Below are positions 1 through 9,104 of a DNA stretch of 56,949 nt, piece after piece; position 1 is the stretch's first letter; each line of letters begins with the position of its first letter. A model generated the notes under the pieces. That model saw nothing but the letters and a program-made list of their open reading frames with translations. It did no database searches and had not been told where the DNA came from. Source of the DNA: Thiomargarita sp. (lineage in GTDB: Bacteria; Pseudomonadota; Gammaproteobacteria; Beggiatoales; Beggiatoaceae); assembly GCA_020726335.1 (NCBI GenBank), contig DYSU01000006.1, forward strand, positions 3,183 to 60,131. The letters are read 5' to 3'. The translations under genes and the position numbers were made by a program.

Positions 1-83
1 TTGTTCAGCTTCATATCGCTTTTGTTCAGCTTCATATCGCTTTCGTTCAGCTTCATATCGCTTTCGTTCAGCTTCACGTTGCT
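1..83. repeat. 21-bp tandem repeat, about four copies
   Basis: The unit TTCAGCTTCATATCGCT recurs with a 21-base period at about 1-20, 21-41, 42-62 and, with changes, 63-83. It encodes on the minus strand the heptapeptide EA-E-(R/Q)-KRY in the coiled coil of the edge glycosyltransferase. Because the unit is a multiple of three, copy-number change would lengthen or shorten the coil without breaking the frame. The array may continue beyond the window. Confidence 0.85.
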
Positions 84-1143
84 TTTGTACTTCGGCCATG
101 GCTTCTTGCCATTGTTGGTTATGCTGTTGCCTATCAGCCAGATTGTTTTGCAAGGCAATGATGTGTTTTTCGCGCTCATTAATTTGTTGTTTTAAATCAA
201 AATGTTGTTTTTCCAGTGCATCCAAACGGCTTTGTTGCTCTAAATACTGTTGTTGCCAGCGTGCGCTGTCGTGTTTGAGACTCACCGCTTCTTGTTGCAG
301 ACTTTGCACCGAGCCACGCCGTTCTTGGCTGACCACCCAATAACGCGCTAAAAGCTCTGTTTGTTTTTCGCCTTTGAGCGGTTGAATGTGTTTGGCGATG
401 AATTGTTGATAGGCGTGTTGCCAATGTTGTGTCGATTGGCTTTGGGTGATTTGCCCCGCGCCCCACACGGCATATTCAGCGGTGATCCGGCTGACATGGT
501 AAAACGGCGTGCGCTGCGACAGGCGCAACAGCAAATCCCAATCTTCAAACATGTTAAATTCAGGGTCAAAACCTTGGCAACGGTTCCATAAATCGCGGTT
601 AATCAATAAGCTGTTGAGTGGAATATAATTTTCATAGCGCAACCTGTGGGCATCGAAGGGATCATTGAACACGCCGAGATCGTATTCAATCACCGCTTCA
701 GGTTTATCCGCCGCTTGCAATTGGCGTTGCACCAGCCGACAACCCGCATAAGCGACTTTGGCATCAAATTGTTGCATCGCTTGGCTGAGATAATACAGAT
801 GGTCAGGCAAAAAGCGGTCATCGTCGTCTAAAAAAGCAATCGCTTGCGCTTTGCTGGCTTCAACCCCTTGATTACCCGCTGGCGCACGGCCCAGAGACTG
901 TGGATTTTCAATCAAATGAATTTTTAACCGACTGAATTGACTGAGCAATTGATATAAAGCTTCACCGCCATCATTGACCACCACCACTTCATCGGGTTGT
1001 CGCCGTTGTGCCAGCAAACTTTGCAAACAGCGTTTGAGCATTTGCGGGCGGTTTTGGGTGCGAATAATCACGGCGACCGTCAAAACGCTTGCCGTGCTTG
1101 GATTGGGCTGAGAGGGGATTGCATGGGACATGGTTGTTTTCAT
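1..1143 (-). CDS. Glycosyltransferase family 2 protein with C-terminal coiled coil (partial, runs off left edge)
   Basis: The reading frame stays open from an ATG at 1143 to the window edge, giving 381 codons with no stop. After a short leader, residues about 20-120 show a GT-A fold signature: VAVIIRTQNR at the start, VVVNDGG, and the metal-binding acidic cluster FLDDDD, followed by a FEDWDLLLRL segment typical of GT2 enzymes. It therefore probably transfers a sugar from a nucleotide sugar to a surface glycan or protein. After about residue 270 the protein becomes a Glu/Gln/Arg/Lys-rich helix that ends in heptad copies of the EAERKRY type. A second in-frame ATG at 1131 is possible. It lies 32 bases downstream of hemA on the same strand. 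The acceptor is unknown and the C-terminus is missing. Confidence 0.8.
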   Translation of the reverse strand, partial: MKTTMSHAIPSQPNPSTASVLTVAVIIRTQNRPQMLKRCLQSLLAQRRQPDEVVVVNDGGEALYQLLSQFSRLKIHLIENPQSLGRAPAGNQGVEASKAQAIAFLDDDDRFLPDHLYYLSQAMQQFDAKVAYAGCRLVQRQLQAADKPEAVIEYDLGVFNDPFDAHRLRYENYIPLNSLLINRDLWNRCQGFDPEFNMFEDWDLLLRLSQRTPFYHVSRITAEYAVWGAGQITQSQSTQHWQHAYQQFIAKHIQPLKGEKQTELLARYWVVSQERRGSVQSLQQEAVSLKHDSARWQQQYLEQQSRLDALEKQHFDLKQQINEREKHIIALQNNLADRQQHNQQWQEAMAEVQKQREAERKRYEAERKRYEAEQKRYEAEQ

Positions 1144-1175
1144 CGGGTTAGCAGAGGCGATTACATAAGTTGTTG

Positions 1176-2459
1176 TTAAGAAAGCTCATTGGGTTCAGTC
1201 AATTGATACAACTGTTTGGCCATTTCAACCACCTCATAATGGCCGTTATAGCCTGCTTGGCGCAGTTGCGCGCAAGGCGTGTGCAATAAAGCATTGGTCA
1301 GACTATAAGCCAAGTGTTCTAAGGCTTGTTCCGCTGTTTTTCCTTTACATAACATGGATTTGGCTTTATTAAGTAAGCGCGCACGGTGTTGTTCAGCTTG
1401 GTTGCGAATATCGCAAATTGCATTGACAGCGTATAACGATTGCAACCAACCATGAAAATGACTCACTTGGGTGTCGATGATTTCTTCCGCTTGACGTGCC
1501 GCTTCTTCGCGTGAACGCAGGTTGTCACTGATGACTTCGTTTAAATCATCGACGCTGTATAAAAAAACATCTTCTAAATCAGCCACATCAGGCGCAATAT
1601 CGCGTGGCACGGCAATATCCACCATGAACATCACTTTGTGTTTGCGTTTTTTGATCGCCGCTTTGACCTCATCTTGGTGCAGAATCGGCGTGGGGCTGGC
1701 CGTGGAGGACAACACAATGTCGGCTTCGGCCAAATGGGCGGGCATTTCGGGCAATGTGATGGCATAGGCGTTGAATTCGGTCGCCAATTGACGCGCCCGC
1801 TCTAAAGTGCGGTTGGCAATGATCATCCGTTTTAAACCGTTTTGATGCAAGTGACGGGCGGCCAGTTCGATGGTTTCGCCCGCGCCGATGAGCAAGGCGG
1901 TGTATTGGTTGAGTTCGCCAAAAATCTGTTGTGCCAAACGCACGGCGGCAAACGCCACGGAAACAGGGCTGGAGCCAATCGCGGTGTCGGTGCGCACTTG
2001 TTTGGCCACGGCAAAACTGTGTTGCAATAATTTGTCTAACAATGAACCGATGCTGTGCTGTCTTTGGGCGTTTTGATAGGCCAATTTGAGTTGACCTAAA
2101 ATTTGTGGCTCGCCCAATACCATGGAATCAAGTCCGCAAGCCACCCGCAACAGATGGCGCACCGCATCCAATTGAAAATAAACATAAATAGAGCGATTGA
2201 GTTCCTGTTTATTGACTCCATGATACTGGGTCAGCCAATCGCTTAATAAATTTTGTTGTTGTGCGGTTGTGATTTGTTCATCAATCACACAATATAATTC
2301 CGTGCGGTTGCAGGTGGATAAAATGAAGGCTTCATTGATATGGGGTTGTTTTTTTAATAAAATCAATGCCTCGGCCAATTTGTCTAGGGAAAAACTGACC
2401 CGCTCACGCACTTCGATGGAAGCGGTTTTGTGATTGATACCTAGGGCAATTAATTGCAT
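1176..2459 (-). CDS. hemA: Glutamyl-tRNA reductase
   Basis: It reduces glutamyl-tRNA(Glu) to glutamate-1-semialdehyde with NADPH, the first step of the C5 route to tetrapyrroles. The 427 residues match the usual length. The catalytic Cys is at residue 50 in the STCNRTE motif, followed by the family signature GLDSMVLGEPQILGQ, a Rossmann NADPH domain with GAGE, and a C-terminal helical dimerisation domain. The start is ATG at 2459. It is divergent from the TPR lipoprotein gene, an arrangement seen in Pseudomonas-type genomes. The usual downstream prfA and prmC are not present; a glycosyltransferase follows instead. Confidence 0.97.
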   Translation of the reverse strand: MQLIALGINHKTASIEVRERVSFSLDKLAEALILLKKQPHINEAFILSTCNRTELYCVIDEQITTAQQQNLLSDWLTQYHGVNKQELNRSIYVYFQLDAVRHLLRVACGLDSMVLGEPQILGQLKLAYQNAQRQHSIGSLLDKLLQHSFAVAKQVRTDTAIGSSPVSVAFAAVRLAQQIFGELNQYTALLIGAGETIELAARHLHQNGLKRMIIANRTLERARQLATEFNAYAITLPEMPAHLAEADIVLSSTASPTPILHQDEVKAAIKKRKHKVMFMVDIAVPRDIAPDVADLEDVFLYSVDDLNEVISDNLRSREEAARQAEEIIDTQVSHFHGWLQSLYAVNAICDIRNQAEQHRARLLNKAKSMLCKGKTAEQALEHLAYSLTNALLHTPCAQLRQAGYNGHYEVVEMAKQLYQLTEPNELS

Positions 2460-2550
2460 AACAAAATCGTCTGGGTTATGAAAACAAATGCAAAAGCAGG
2501 TACAATACGGATTTGCACCTGCATAAACAAGAACAGGAACGTGACATTAT

Positions 2551-4308
2551 ATGCGATTACAGCACTTATTTCGTATTTCTTTGATGAGTTGGGCGTGTAT
2601 TCTATCAGCTTGCAGTACGCAACTTCTTTCTTCTGAAAAAAATAATGTTGTCATCAATTCTGCTGTGGCACAAAGTTTGGCGACGCAAGCCGGCCCGTTT
2701 ATTTCTGTTGACCAAGAGCATATGTATAAAATCATGGTGGCCGAAATCGCCAACGCCAACGAAGACCCTGCGCAGGCTGTCCCGTATTTGTATGAAGTGG
2801 CACAAGCGCGCCAAGATGCCACATTGGCTAAACGCGCAACTGAAACGGCTTTATTGGCCGAAGATTTTCCGTTTATAGAGAAAACCGCTCAGCTTTGGTT
2901 GCAATTGTCGCCTGACAATGTCGATGCCCATCAAGCGTTGGTGATTGCCGCTTTAAAACAAGAACAACCTGAGCGTGCATTGCAACATTTGAACGCGATG
3001 ACCGCGCATTTGAATCAATTGGATGAAGGCCGTTTGCAACAAATGTTGTTGTTGTTGCAACAAGCCAAAGACGATGCCCAAGGTTTGGATATTATGCAAA
3101 AGTTGTTGGCCAAACAACCTAAGAACCCCAATTTGTTGATGTTATCCAGCCAGTTGTTGACAAAATTAAAACGTTATCCGCAAGCGATTGAAGAATTAGA
3201 AAAATTACTGGCTCTCACGCCTGATCAACCTGAAGTGGTTGATTTATATGTTAAATTGTTGATTCATGAAAAAAAGTTGGCCAAAGCGTCCGCTAAACTA
3301 TCGAAATTACTGGCTATTTATCCGCAACAAAACGAATGGCGGTTGTTATACAGCCACATTTTGATTATTGAAAAAAAATACAACGCCGCCAAAGCCCAGC
3401 TCAAAAAAATCTTAAACCAAGACCCTGATAACCAAGAGGCGCGCTTTACCTTGGCTTCTTTGTTGTTGGAAAACGAAAACTACGCCGCCAGCAAACCTTA
3501 TTTATTGGATTTTATTCAACATGCCAAAAACCACAACCAGCGTCAAGCGGGCTATTTTTTCATCGCTCAGGCGGCAGATCAAAGCGAACAGTGGGATGAA
3601 GCCTTGCTGTGGTATCAAAAAATTCACACCGACTATACCGACTATTTAAAAAGCCAAGCGCGGATTGTCAGTATTTATATGGAAGAACAACGCTGGGATG
3701 AAGCTTTGGCTTATTTAGAGAAAGTGCAAACCCAAGATAAAAGCGAAGCTTTGGAAATTTTAAGCTGGAAAGCGGCGATTTTGATTAAAGCCCAACGCGA
3801 ACAAGAAGCGTTGACAGTCTATGACCAAAACTTGTTGGCTGAACCCGACAACCCAGACGTTTTGTATTTGCGCGCCTTGTTGGCCGATGAATTAAACCAC
3901 ATGGATTTGATGGAGCGCGATTTAAAACACCTGTTAAACCTCAACCCTGAACATGTCGATGCACTCAACGCACTGGGTTACAGTTTATCCACTAAAACAG
4001 AGCGTTACGACGAAGCCCATGAATTGATTAAAAAAGCATTGGCACTCAAACCCGAAGCCTATTACATCATGGACAGCATGGGCTGGGTCTTGTTCAAAAT
4101 GAATAAACTGGACGGAGCCAAAAACTACCTGCAACAAGCCTTGAAAAGCAAACAAGACCCCGAAATTGCCAGCCATTTGGGTGAAGTGCTGTGGGCCTTG
4201 GGCGACAAACAAGCGGCACGCCACGTTTGGCAAACTGCACTAAAAAACGCACCCGAAGATGCACGGCTGTTGGACGTGATGCAACGTTTGGATAAAACAG
4301 CCCAATGA
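2551..4308 (+). CDS. TPR-repeat lipoprotein
   Basis: The 585-residue protein begins with a lipoprotein signal peptide ending in the lipobox LSAC, with the modified Cys at residue 21, so it is probably anchored in the outer membrane facing the periplasm. The rest is a helical solenoid of tetratricopeptide repeats, with typical pairs such as NPNLLMLSSQLLTKLKRYPQA and a well-formed unit near residues 475-515. It resembles the TPR protein that sits next to hemA and lolB in pseudomonads; no lolB is present here. Such proteins act as protein-interaction scaffolds, but the partner cannot be read from the sequence. Its stop overlaps the next start (ATGA at 4305-4308), which suggests translational coupling to the amidase gene. 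Confidence 0.85.
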   Translation: MRLQHLFRISLMSWACILSACSTQLLSSEKNNVVINSAVAQSLATQAGPFISVDQEHMYKIMVAEIANANEDPAQAVPYLYEVAQARQDATLAKRATETALLAEDFPFIEKTAQLWLQLSPDNVDAHQALVIAALKQEQPERALQHLNAMTAHLNQLDEGRLQQMLLLLQQAKDDAQGLDIMQKLLAKQPKNPNLLMLSSQLLTKLKRYPQAIEELEKLLALTPDQPEVVDLYVKLLIHEKKLAKASAKLSKLLAIYPQQNEWRLLYSHILIIEKKYNAAKAQLKKILNQDPDNQEARFTLASLLLENENYAASKPYLLDFIQHAKNHNQRQAGYFFIAQAADQSEQWDEALLWYQKIHTDYTDYLKSQARIVSIYMEEQRWDEALAYLEKVQTQDKSEALEILSWKAAILIKAQREQEALTVYDQNLLAEPDNPDVLYLRALLADELNHMDLMERDLKHLLNLNPEHVDALNALGYSLSTKTERYDEAHELIKKALALKPEAYYIMDSMGWVLFKMNKLDGAKNYLQQALKSKQDPEIASHLGEVLWALGDKQAARHVWQTALKNAPEDARLLDVMQRLDKTAQ

Positions 4309-5687
4309 CAGCGCGTTTATTCATCGCCGCCGCCCATAAATCATCGGGCAAAACCACATTGAGCTTGGGTTTATGCGCCGCGTTGCGTCAGCAAGGTTAT
4401 CGGGTGCAACCCTTTAAAAAAGGCCCTGATTACATTGATCCCTTGTGGTTGAGCCAAGCCGCTGGCCGTTTGTGTTTCAATTTAGATTTTTATACCATGC
4501 AACATCAGGAAATTATTGATAAATTTCTCCATCACAGCAGGGATGCCGACATCACGTTGATTGAAGGCAACAAAGGTTTGTACGATGGCCTTGATTTACA
4601 CGGCAACAACAGCAATGCGGCATTGGCGCGTTTGCTCCAAACCCCCGTGATTTTAGTCATTGATTGTCGTGGCATCACCCGTGGCGTGGTGCCATTGTTA
4701 TTGGGGTATCAACAATTTGAACCTGAAACACCGATTGCAGGCGTGATTTTAAACCAAGTTGGCGGTGCGCGCCATGCCAGCAAACTACAACAAGCGATTG
4801 ATTATTATACTGATTTGCCTGTGGTTGGCAGGGTAGAAAAAAACCCCGCCTTGCTGTTGAGCGAACGCCATCTGGGCTTGATGCCCTGCAATGAAAGCCC
4901 AGCGGCGGCGCAACAAATTCAAGCCATTGCCGCTGTCGTCGCCGAACAAGTGGATTTGGCCGCCTGCCATCGATTGGCGCAACAAGCCCCCGCATTCAAT
5001 ACCGTGCAAAAACAAGCGGTTGTGGTCAAAACCGATGTCCGCATCGGCATTGTACAAGATGCGGCGTTTGGCTTTTATTATCCCGATGATTTGCAAGCCT
5101 TAACCCGTAACGGTGCAAAACTGATTACAATCAATGCGTTGCAAGATGCGCATTTGCCTGAAATTGATGGCTTGTTCATAGGCGGCGGTTTTCCTGAAAC
5201 TCAAATGCCCACGTTGGCCGCCAATAAAAACTTGCGTTTGGCCATCAAGCAAGCGGTGGAAAACGGTTTGCCCGTATATGCCGAATGCGGTGGTTTGATG
5301 TATTTGGGGCGGCAAATTTGCTGGCACGGGCATTGTTATCCCATGACGGGTGCGTTGGCTTTTGATACGGTGATGGCCGAAAAACCGCAAGGACGCGGTT
5401 ATGTGCAACTGAAGGAAACAGGCGCGGGGCTTTGGCCGTTGCGCGATGCACAAGGTCAATTGGGGCATTTTCCTGCCCATGAATTTCATTATTCGCGCAT
5501 TGAAAATTTGTCACCCGCTTTGAACCATTTTGCCTATCAAGTCGAACGCGGTTATGGCATCACAGGTCAGCACGATGGTTTGGTGTATAAAAACACGCTG
5601 GCTTGTTATGCCCATTTGCGCGATGTGGCAAACAATCCTTGGACTCAACGGTTTGTCGCTTTTGTTCGTCAACACCGTCTTAGCTAA
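4305..5687 (+). CDS. Cobyrinate a,c-diamide synthase family amidase (CobB/CbiA or DsrN-like)
   Basis: The family uses ATP and glutamine to amidate carboxylate side chains of tetrapyrroles. The 460 residues show a P-loop (HKSSGKTT, about 11-18), the conserved KKGPDYIDP segment, and a C-terminal class I glutamine amidotransferase domain with GGGFPE and catalytic Cys328 in the AECGG motif. CobB/CbiA acts on cobyrinate in B12 synthesis, but in sulfur oxidisers the homologue DsrN amidates sirohaem for dissimilatory sulfite reductase. No other cobalamin gene is present in the window, and cysZ follows 13 bases downstream, so a sirohaem substrate is possible. The family call is secure; the substrate is not. 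Confidence 0.85.
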   Translation: MTARLFIAAAHKSSGKTTLSLGLCAALRQQGYRVQPFKKGPDYIDPLWLSQAAGRLCFNLDFYTMQHQEIIDKFLHHSRDADITLIEGNKGLYDGLDLHGNNSNAALARLLQTPVILVIDCRGITRGVVPLLLGYQQFEPETPIAGVILNQVGGARHASKLQQAIDYYTDLPVVGRVEKNPALLLSERHLGLMPCNESPAAAQQIQAIAAVVAEQVDLAACHRLAQQAPAFNTVQKQAVVVKTDVRIGIVQDAAFGFYYPDDLQALTRNGAKLITINALQDAHLPEIDGLFIGGGFPETQMPTLAANKNLRLAIKQAVENGLPVYAECGGLMYLGRQICWHGHCYPMTGALAFDTVMAEKPQGRGYVQLKETGAGLWPLRDAQGQLGHFPAHEFHYSRIENLSPALNHFAYQVERGYGITGQHDGLVYKNTLACYAHLRDVANNPWTQRFVAFVRQHRLS

Positions 5688-5700
5688 CATGATGTAAAAT

Positions 5701-6456
5701 ATGACTTTATTAAATTCTCCGCTGATGGGTATGCGCTGTATGCTCAAAGGTTTTACTTTGATTTTCCAGCCTCAAGTGCGCGCTTATGTCATCATGCCGT
5801 TGTTGATCAACATCGTGCTGTTTGTGGGCTTGTTTATCGCCTTGTGGCAGGGTTTGGATCAATTGAATCTGTGGCTGGCCAGCTTATTGCCCTCGTGGCT
5901 TGATTGGTTGCAATGGCTGGTTAAACCCTTGTTTTTCATGTTGGCAATGGTCAGTGTGTTTTTTAGTTTTGCATGGCTGGGCAATTTAATTGCGGGCTAT
6001 TTCAATGGCTTGCTGTCATCGGCTGTAGAGCGGCATTTGACAGGTACCCTACAAACCACAGCCGATGCCCCGTGGTATATGTTTTTTCCACAAATTGGGG
6101 TGGAAATCGGCCAAGCCTTGTTTAAGATTCGCCATACTTTGGGTTGGTTGGTGTTTTTGGTGATTTTGACTTTGATACCCGTGGTCAATGTCATTGCGCC
6201 TGTGTTGTGGTTTTTGTATGGCGCGTGGTTTTTGGCGTTTGAATATTTGGAAAATCCCATGGGCAATCACGGGTTGAATTTTAACCAAAGTCAACAAGCG
6301 ATTGGCAAACAACGGTTGATTGTTTTTAGCTTTGGCAGCACCGCGATGTTGTGCAATTTAATTCCTGTGGTCAATTTTTTCACTTTGCCTGCGGGTGTGG
6401 CGGGCGCAACCTACCTGTGGTTAAAGCATTTTGACCGCAATGCCAAAATAGATTGA
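5701..6456 (+). CDS. cysZ: CysZ/EI24-family sulfate transport membrane protein
   Basis: This 251-residue integral membrane protein has hydrophobic segments at about 28-50, 63-90, 145-180 and 200-235, and the EI24/CysZ pattern: GFTLIFQP near the N-terminus, FAWLGNLIAGYFNGLL in the middle, and LENPMGNHG before the last helices. CysZ proteins mediate high-affinity sulfate uptake for cysteine synthesis. The gene lies 13 bases after the CobB/DsrN-like gene on the same strand, so the two are probably co-transcribed, linking sulfate supply with a possible sirohaem-modifying enzyme. Confidence 0.85.
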   Translation: MTLLNSPLMGMRCMLKGFTLIFQPQVRAYVIMPLLINIVLFVGLFIALWQGLDQLNLWLASLLPSWLDWLQWLVKPLFFMLAMVSVFFSFAWLGNLIAGYFNGLLSSAVERHLTGTLQTTADAPWYMFFPQIGVEIGQALFKIRHTLGWLVFLVILTLIPVVNVIAPVLWFLYGAWFLAFEYLENPMGNHGLNFNQSQQAIGKQRLIVFSFGSTAMLCNLIPVVNFFTLPAGVAGATYLWLKHFDRNAKID

Positions 6457-6533
6457 TTCGGGTATCGACGGCATGAATAACCATTGATTTCAGCTTCATG
6501 CTATCATGCCGCTCTTTTAGCCCTGCGGAGAAA

Positions 6534-6926
6534 ATGATGCCGTTGACCCCAAACCAAACTTTAGAAACCTTTGCCAACCCCCAACCGCAACGCGATTACA
6601 CCATTCGCATTGAAATGCCTGAATTCACCTGTTTATGCCCCAAAACAGGCCAGCCCGATTTTGCCACCTTGTCATTGGAATATGTCGCTGACCAAGAATG
6701 TTTGGAATTAAAATCAATAAAATCATATCTTTGGTCTTATCGCAACCAAGGCGCGTTTCATGAAGCGGTGAGCAATCAAATATTGGATGATTTTGTTGCC
6801 GCTTGCCAGCCGCGTTTTATGCGCTTGACGGCTGAATTTAATGTGCGTGGCGGCATTTATACCACGGTGGTGGCCGAACACCAAAGCGACAACTGGCACA
6901 ACCTGCCTGTGGTGCATCTGCCTTAA
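6534..6926 (+). CDS. queF: NADPH-dependent 7-cyano-7-deazaguanine reductase (short type I)
   Basis: It reduces the nitrile preQ0 to the amine preQ1 in queuosine tRNA modification, in the cytoplasm. The compact 130-residue form has the catalytic Cys in the [12 protein letters not shown] motif (second Cys, residue 35) and the QueF signature [20 protein letters not shown]. An upstream in-frame ATG at 6498 was not used, because GGAG at 6527-6530 sits just ahead of the ATGs at 6534 and 6537. No preQ1 riboswitch was recognised in the 77 bases upstream. ubiA follows 6 bases later. Confidence 0.93.
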   Translation: MMPLTPNQTLETFANPQPQRDYTIRIEMPEFTCLCPKTGQPDFATLSLEYVADQECLELKSIKSYLWSYRNQGAFHEAVSNQILDDFVAACQPRFMRLTAEFNVRGGIYTTVVAEHQSDNWHNLPVVHLP

Positions 6927-6932
6927 CGCTTT

Positions 6933-7793
6933 ATGCAACGCTTTTGGCCCTACATTTTATTGACCCGCCTCAACCGCCCCATCGGCATTTTTTTATTGCT
7001 GTGGCCGACGTTGTGGGCGTTGTGGTTGGCCAGCAATGGCCAGCCTGAAGTGAAAATGGTGGCGATTTTTATCGCAGGCGTGGTGTTGATGCGCTCGGCA
7101 GGGTGCGTTATCAACGATTATGCTGACCGCCATTTGGATTTGTATGTGCAACGCACCCAAAACCGCCCGTTGACCTGTGGCCAAATAAAACCACAAAACG
7201 CCTTGATTTTATTCATGTTTTTGGTTTTTTTTGCGGCTTTGTTGGTCTGGCAACTGAACACTTTGACCCAAATTTTGTCGCTGGGCGCGTTGGTTTTGGT
7301 CATGCTGTATCCGTTCATGAAACGCTTTACCCATTGGCCGCAACTGTTTTTGGGGATGGCTTTTGCCTGTGCGGTGCCGATGGCGTTCAGCGCGCAAACG
7401 GGTCAAATTCCGTGGCTGGCGGGCTTGTTGTTTTTGATCACGGTGTTGTGGACCGTCGCTTATGACACCATGTATGCGATGACCGACCGCGCCGATGATG
7501 TCAAAATCGGCATTAAGTCCACCGCCATTTTATTTGGCGATAAGGATAAATTCATCATCGCCTTGTTGCAAAGTTCTGTGTTGGCCTTGCTGTTGTATTT
7601 GGGTAACTTATTGAATTTAAACATAAGTTATTACCTTGGCCTCACAGGGGCCGCAGGTTTTGCGCTGTATCAAATGGTGTTGATTTGGCACCGTCAACCA
7701 CAAGCCTGTTTGCAGGCCTTTTTGAACAACAATTGGTTTGGTTTCAGTGTTTTTGTCGGCATTGTCTGCAACTATTTGTGTGCTTCTGCTTGA
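6933..7793 (+). CDS. ubiA: 4-hydroxybenzoate polyprenyltransferase
   Basis: It attaches the polyprenyl tail to 4-hydroxybenzoate at the inner membrane in ubiquinone synthesis. The 286-residue polytopic protein has both Mg-diphosphate-binding Asp motifs: NDYADRHLD near residues 62-70 and YDTMYAMTDRADD near 174-186, with the adjacent GIKSTAILFG. It begins 6 bases after queF. The stop codon lies inside the proposed -35 box of rpoH. Confidence 0.96.
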   Translation: MQRFWPYILLTRLNRPIGIFLLLWPTLWALWLASNGQPEVKMVAIFIAGVVLMRSAGCVINDYADRHLDLYVQRTQNRPLTCGQIKPQNALILFMFLVFFAALLVWQLNTLTQILSLGALVLVMLYPFMKRFTHWPQLFLGMAFACAVPMAFSAQTGQIPWLAGLLFLITVLWTVAYDTMYAMTDRADDVKIGIKSTAILFGDKDKFIIALLQSSVLALLLYLGNLLNLNISYYLGLTGAAGFALYQMVLIWHRQPQACLQAFLNNNWFGFSVFVGIVCNYLCASA

Positions 7794-7817
7794 AATCACA
7801 ATAAAATCCCTTATAAT
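7790..7817 (+). promoter_or_regulatory. Probable sigma-70 promoter of rpoH
   Basis: TTGAAA at 7790-7795 and a perfect TATAAT at 7812-7817 are separated by 16 bases, about 40 bases ahead of the rpoH start. It overlaps the end of ubiA. This gives rpoH a promoter of its own. Confidence 0.6.
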
Positions 7818-7858
7818 TTCTGCAAACCTTTTTTGATTAAAACCGGAGGAAATGTTGA

Positions 7859-8719
7859 ATGTCGCAAGCTTTAGCTTTAAGCATCAATCGCACATTGACT
7901 GTTTGTGAAAACAGTTTGGACAGTTATATTCAAAAGGTCAAAAACATCCCTATTTTAAGCGCGGAACAAGAGCAACAAATTGCCGAACATTTGCAAGAAC
8001 ACAACGACATGGAATCGGCCCGCCAATTGGTGATGTCGCATCTGCGCTTTGTGATGTATATTGCCAAAGGGTATCGCGGTTATGGCTTGCCCCAAGCCGA
8101 TTTAATCCAAGAAGGCAATATCGGCCTGATGAAAGCGGTTAAACGTTTTGACCCCACCATGGGCGTGCGTTTGGTGTCGTTTGCGGTGCATTGGATTCGC
8201 GCCGAAATTCATGAATACATTTTGCGCAATTGGCGCATTGTCAAAATCGTCACCACCAAAGCACAACGCAAATTGTTTTTTAACTTACGCAGTTCAAAAA
8301 AACGCTTGGGTTGGTTTTCGCACGAAGAAATCAAAACCGTGGCAGATGATTTGGGCGTGAGCTATCAAGACGTGTTAGAAATGGAAAAACGCCTGAGTAT
8401 GCAAGACATGACGTTTGATGCGCCAGAATCTGGCGAAGACGACGACAATTTTTCGCCTGCCGCCTATTTGGAAGACAACCGTTTTGACCCTGCCTTGTTG
8501 GTCGAACAAGACAATTTGCAACAATACCAATTAAATTTGCTCTATCAAGGCTTGTCGGTTTTGGATGAACGCAGCCGCGACATTTTGCAACACCGCTGGT
8601 TGAATGAGCAAAAAGCGACTTTGCAGGCGTTGGCAGAAAAATATGCGGTGTCTGCTGAGCGCATTCGGCAAATCGAAAAAGATGCTTTACAGAAATTACG
8701 CACGGGCTTTGCGAGTTAG
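7859..8719 (+). CDS. rpoH: RNA polymerase heat-shock sigma factor (sigma-32)
   Basis: It directs RNA polymerase to heat-shock promoters. The 286 residues show region 2 ([40 protein letters not shown]), the RpoH-specific stretch after region 2.4 ([11 protein letters not shown]), and region 4 with a helix-turn-helix ending in [15 protein letters not shown] strong ribosome binding site, GGAGGA at 7845-7850, precedes the ATG by 8 bases. Its end overlaps the start of the next small gene by 38 bases. RpoH is usually controlled by translation and stability; no specific thermosensor was traced here. Confidence 0.96.
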   Translation: MSQALALSINRTLTVCENSLDSYIQKVKNIPILSAEQEQQIAEHLQEHNDMESARQLVMSHLRFVMYIAKGYRGYGLPQADLIQEGNIGLMKAVKRFDPTMGVRLVSFAVHWIRAEIHEYILRNWRIVKIVTTKAQRKLFFNLRSSKKRLGWFSHEEIKTVADDLGVSYQDVLEMEKRLSMQDMTFDAPESGEDDDNFSPAAYLEDNRFDPALLVEQDNLQQYQLNLLYQGLSVLDERSRDILQHRWLNEQKATLQALAEKYAVSAERIRQIEKDALQKLRTGFAS

Positions 8720-9104
8720 CCTGTTTTTTGGACTTTTTTATTTAAGTTTCAATAGCTTGGCGCAAGAACCCCACCCCGATGATCTGGGGCGTTTGTTTTT
8801 CACGCCCGAACAACGCGTTTGGCTGGAGCAACAACAGGCACAGACCCAACAGCCTGCAAAAGCTGACGTTGTGGCCAAACCCGTCGTCAAACCCCCTTCA
8901 TTGCCTGACAGTATACAATTCAACGGCGTGTTTTTATCCGCCCACCCGCCGATTGTTTGGCTTAACCAACAAACTGCACCGTGGCCACCTGCAATCAAAA
9001 CAGTGCGCTACCACGCTACCAGCCAAATGGTTGATATTGTTGGACAAGACGGCACAAAAATCCAGCTCAGAATCGGCGAAACATGGCAAAAATCCGTTGA
9101 TTAA
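8682..9104 (+). CDS. Small secreted or periplasmic protein of unknown function
   Basis: From the ATG at 8682 it encodes 140 residues: an N-terminal signal peptide ending near FNSLAQ, a Pro/Gln-rich linker, and a C-terminal part with the pattern [19 protein letters not shown], followed by a short beta-rich tail. This resembles small exported proteins annotated near pilus or secretion genes (MshK-like), but the match is too weak for a name. The start lies inside rpoH, so translation may be coupled. Its end meets the convergent slt gene (4-base overlap at 9101-9104). Confidence 0.6.
   Translation: MLYRNYARALRVSLFFGLFYLSFNSLAQEPHPDDLGRLFFTPEQRVWLEQQQAQTQQPAKADVVAKPVVKPPSLPDSIQFNGVFLSAHPPIVWLNQQTAPWPPAIKTVRYHATSQMVDIVGQDGTKIQLRIGETWQKSVD

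Noticed and set aside
6457-6533. preQ1 riboswitch ahead of queF
   Set aside because: No matching hairpin plus A-rich tail could be built in these 77 bases.
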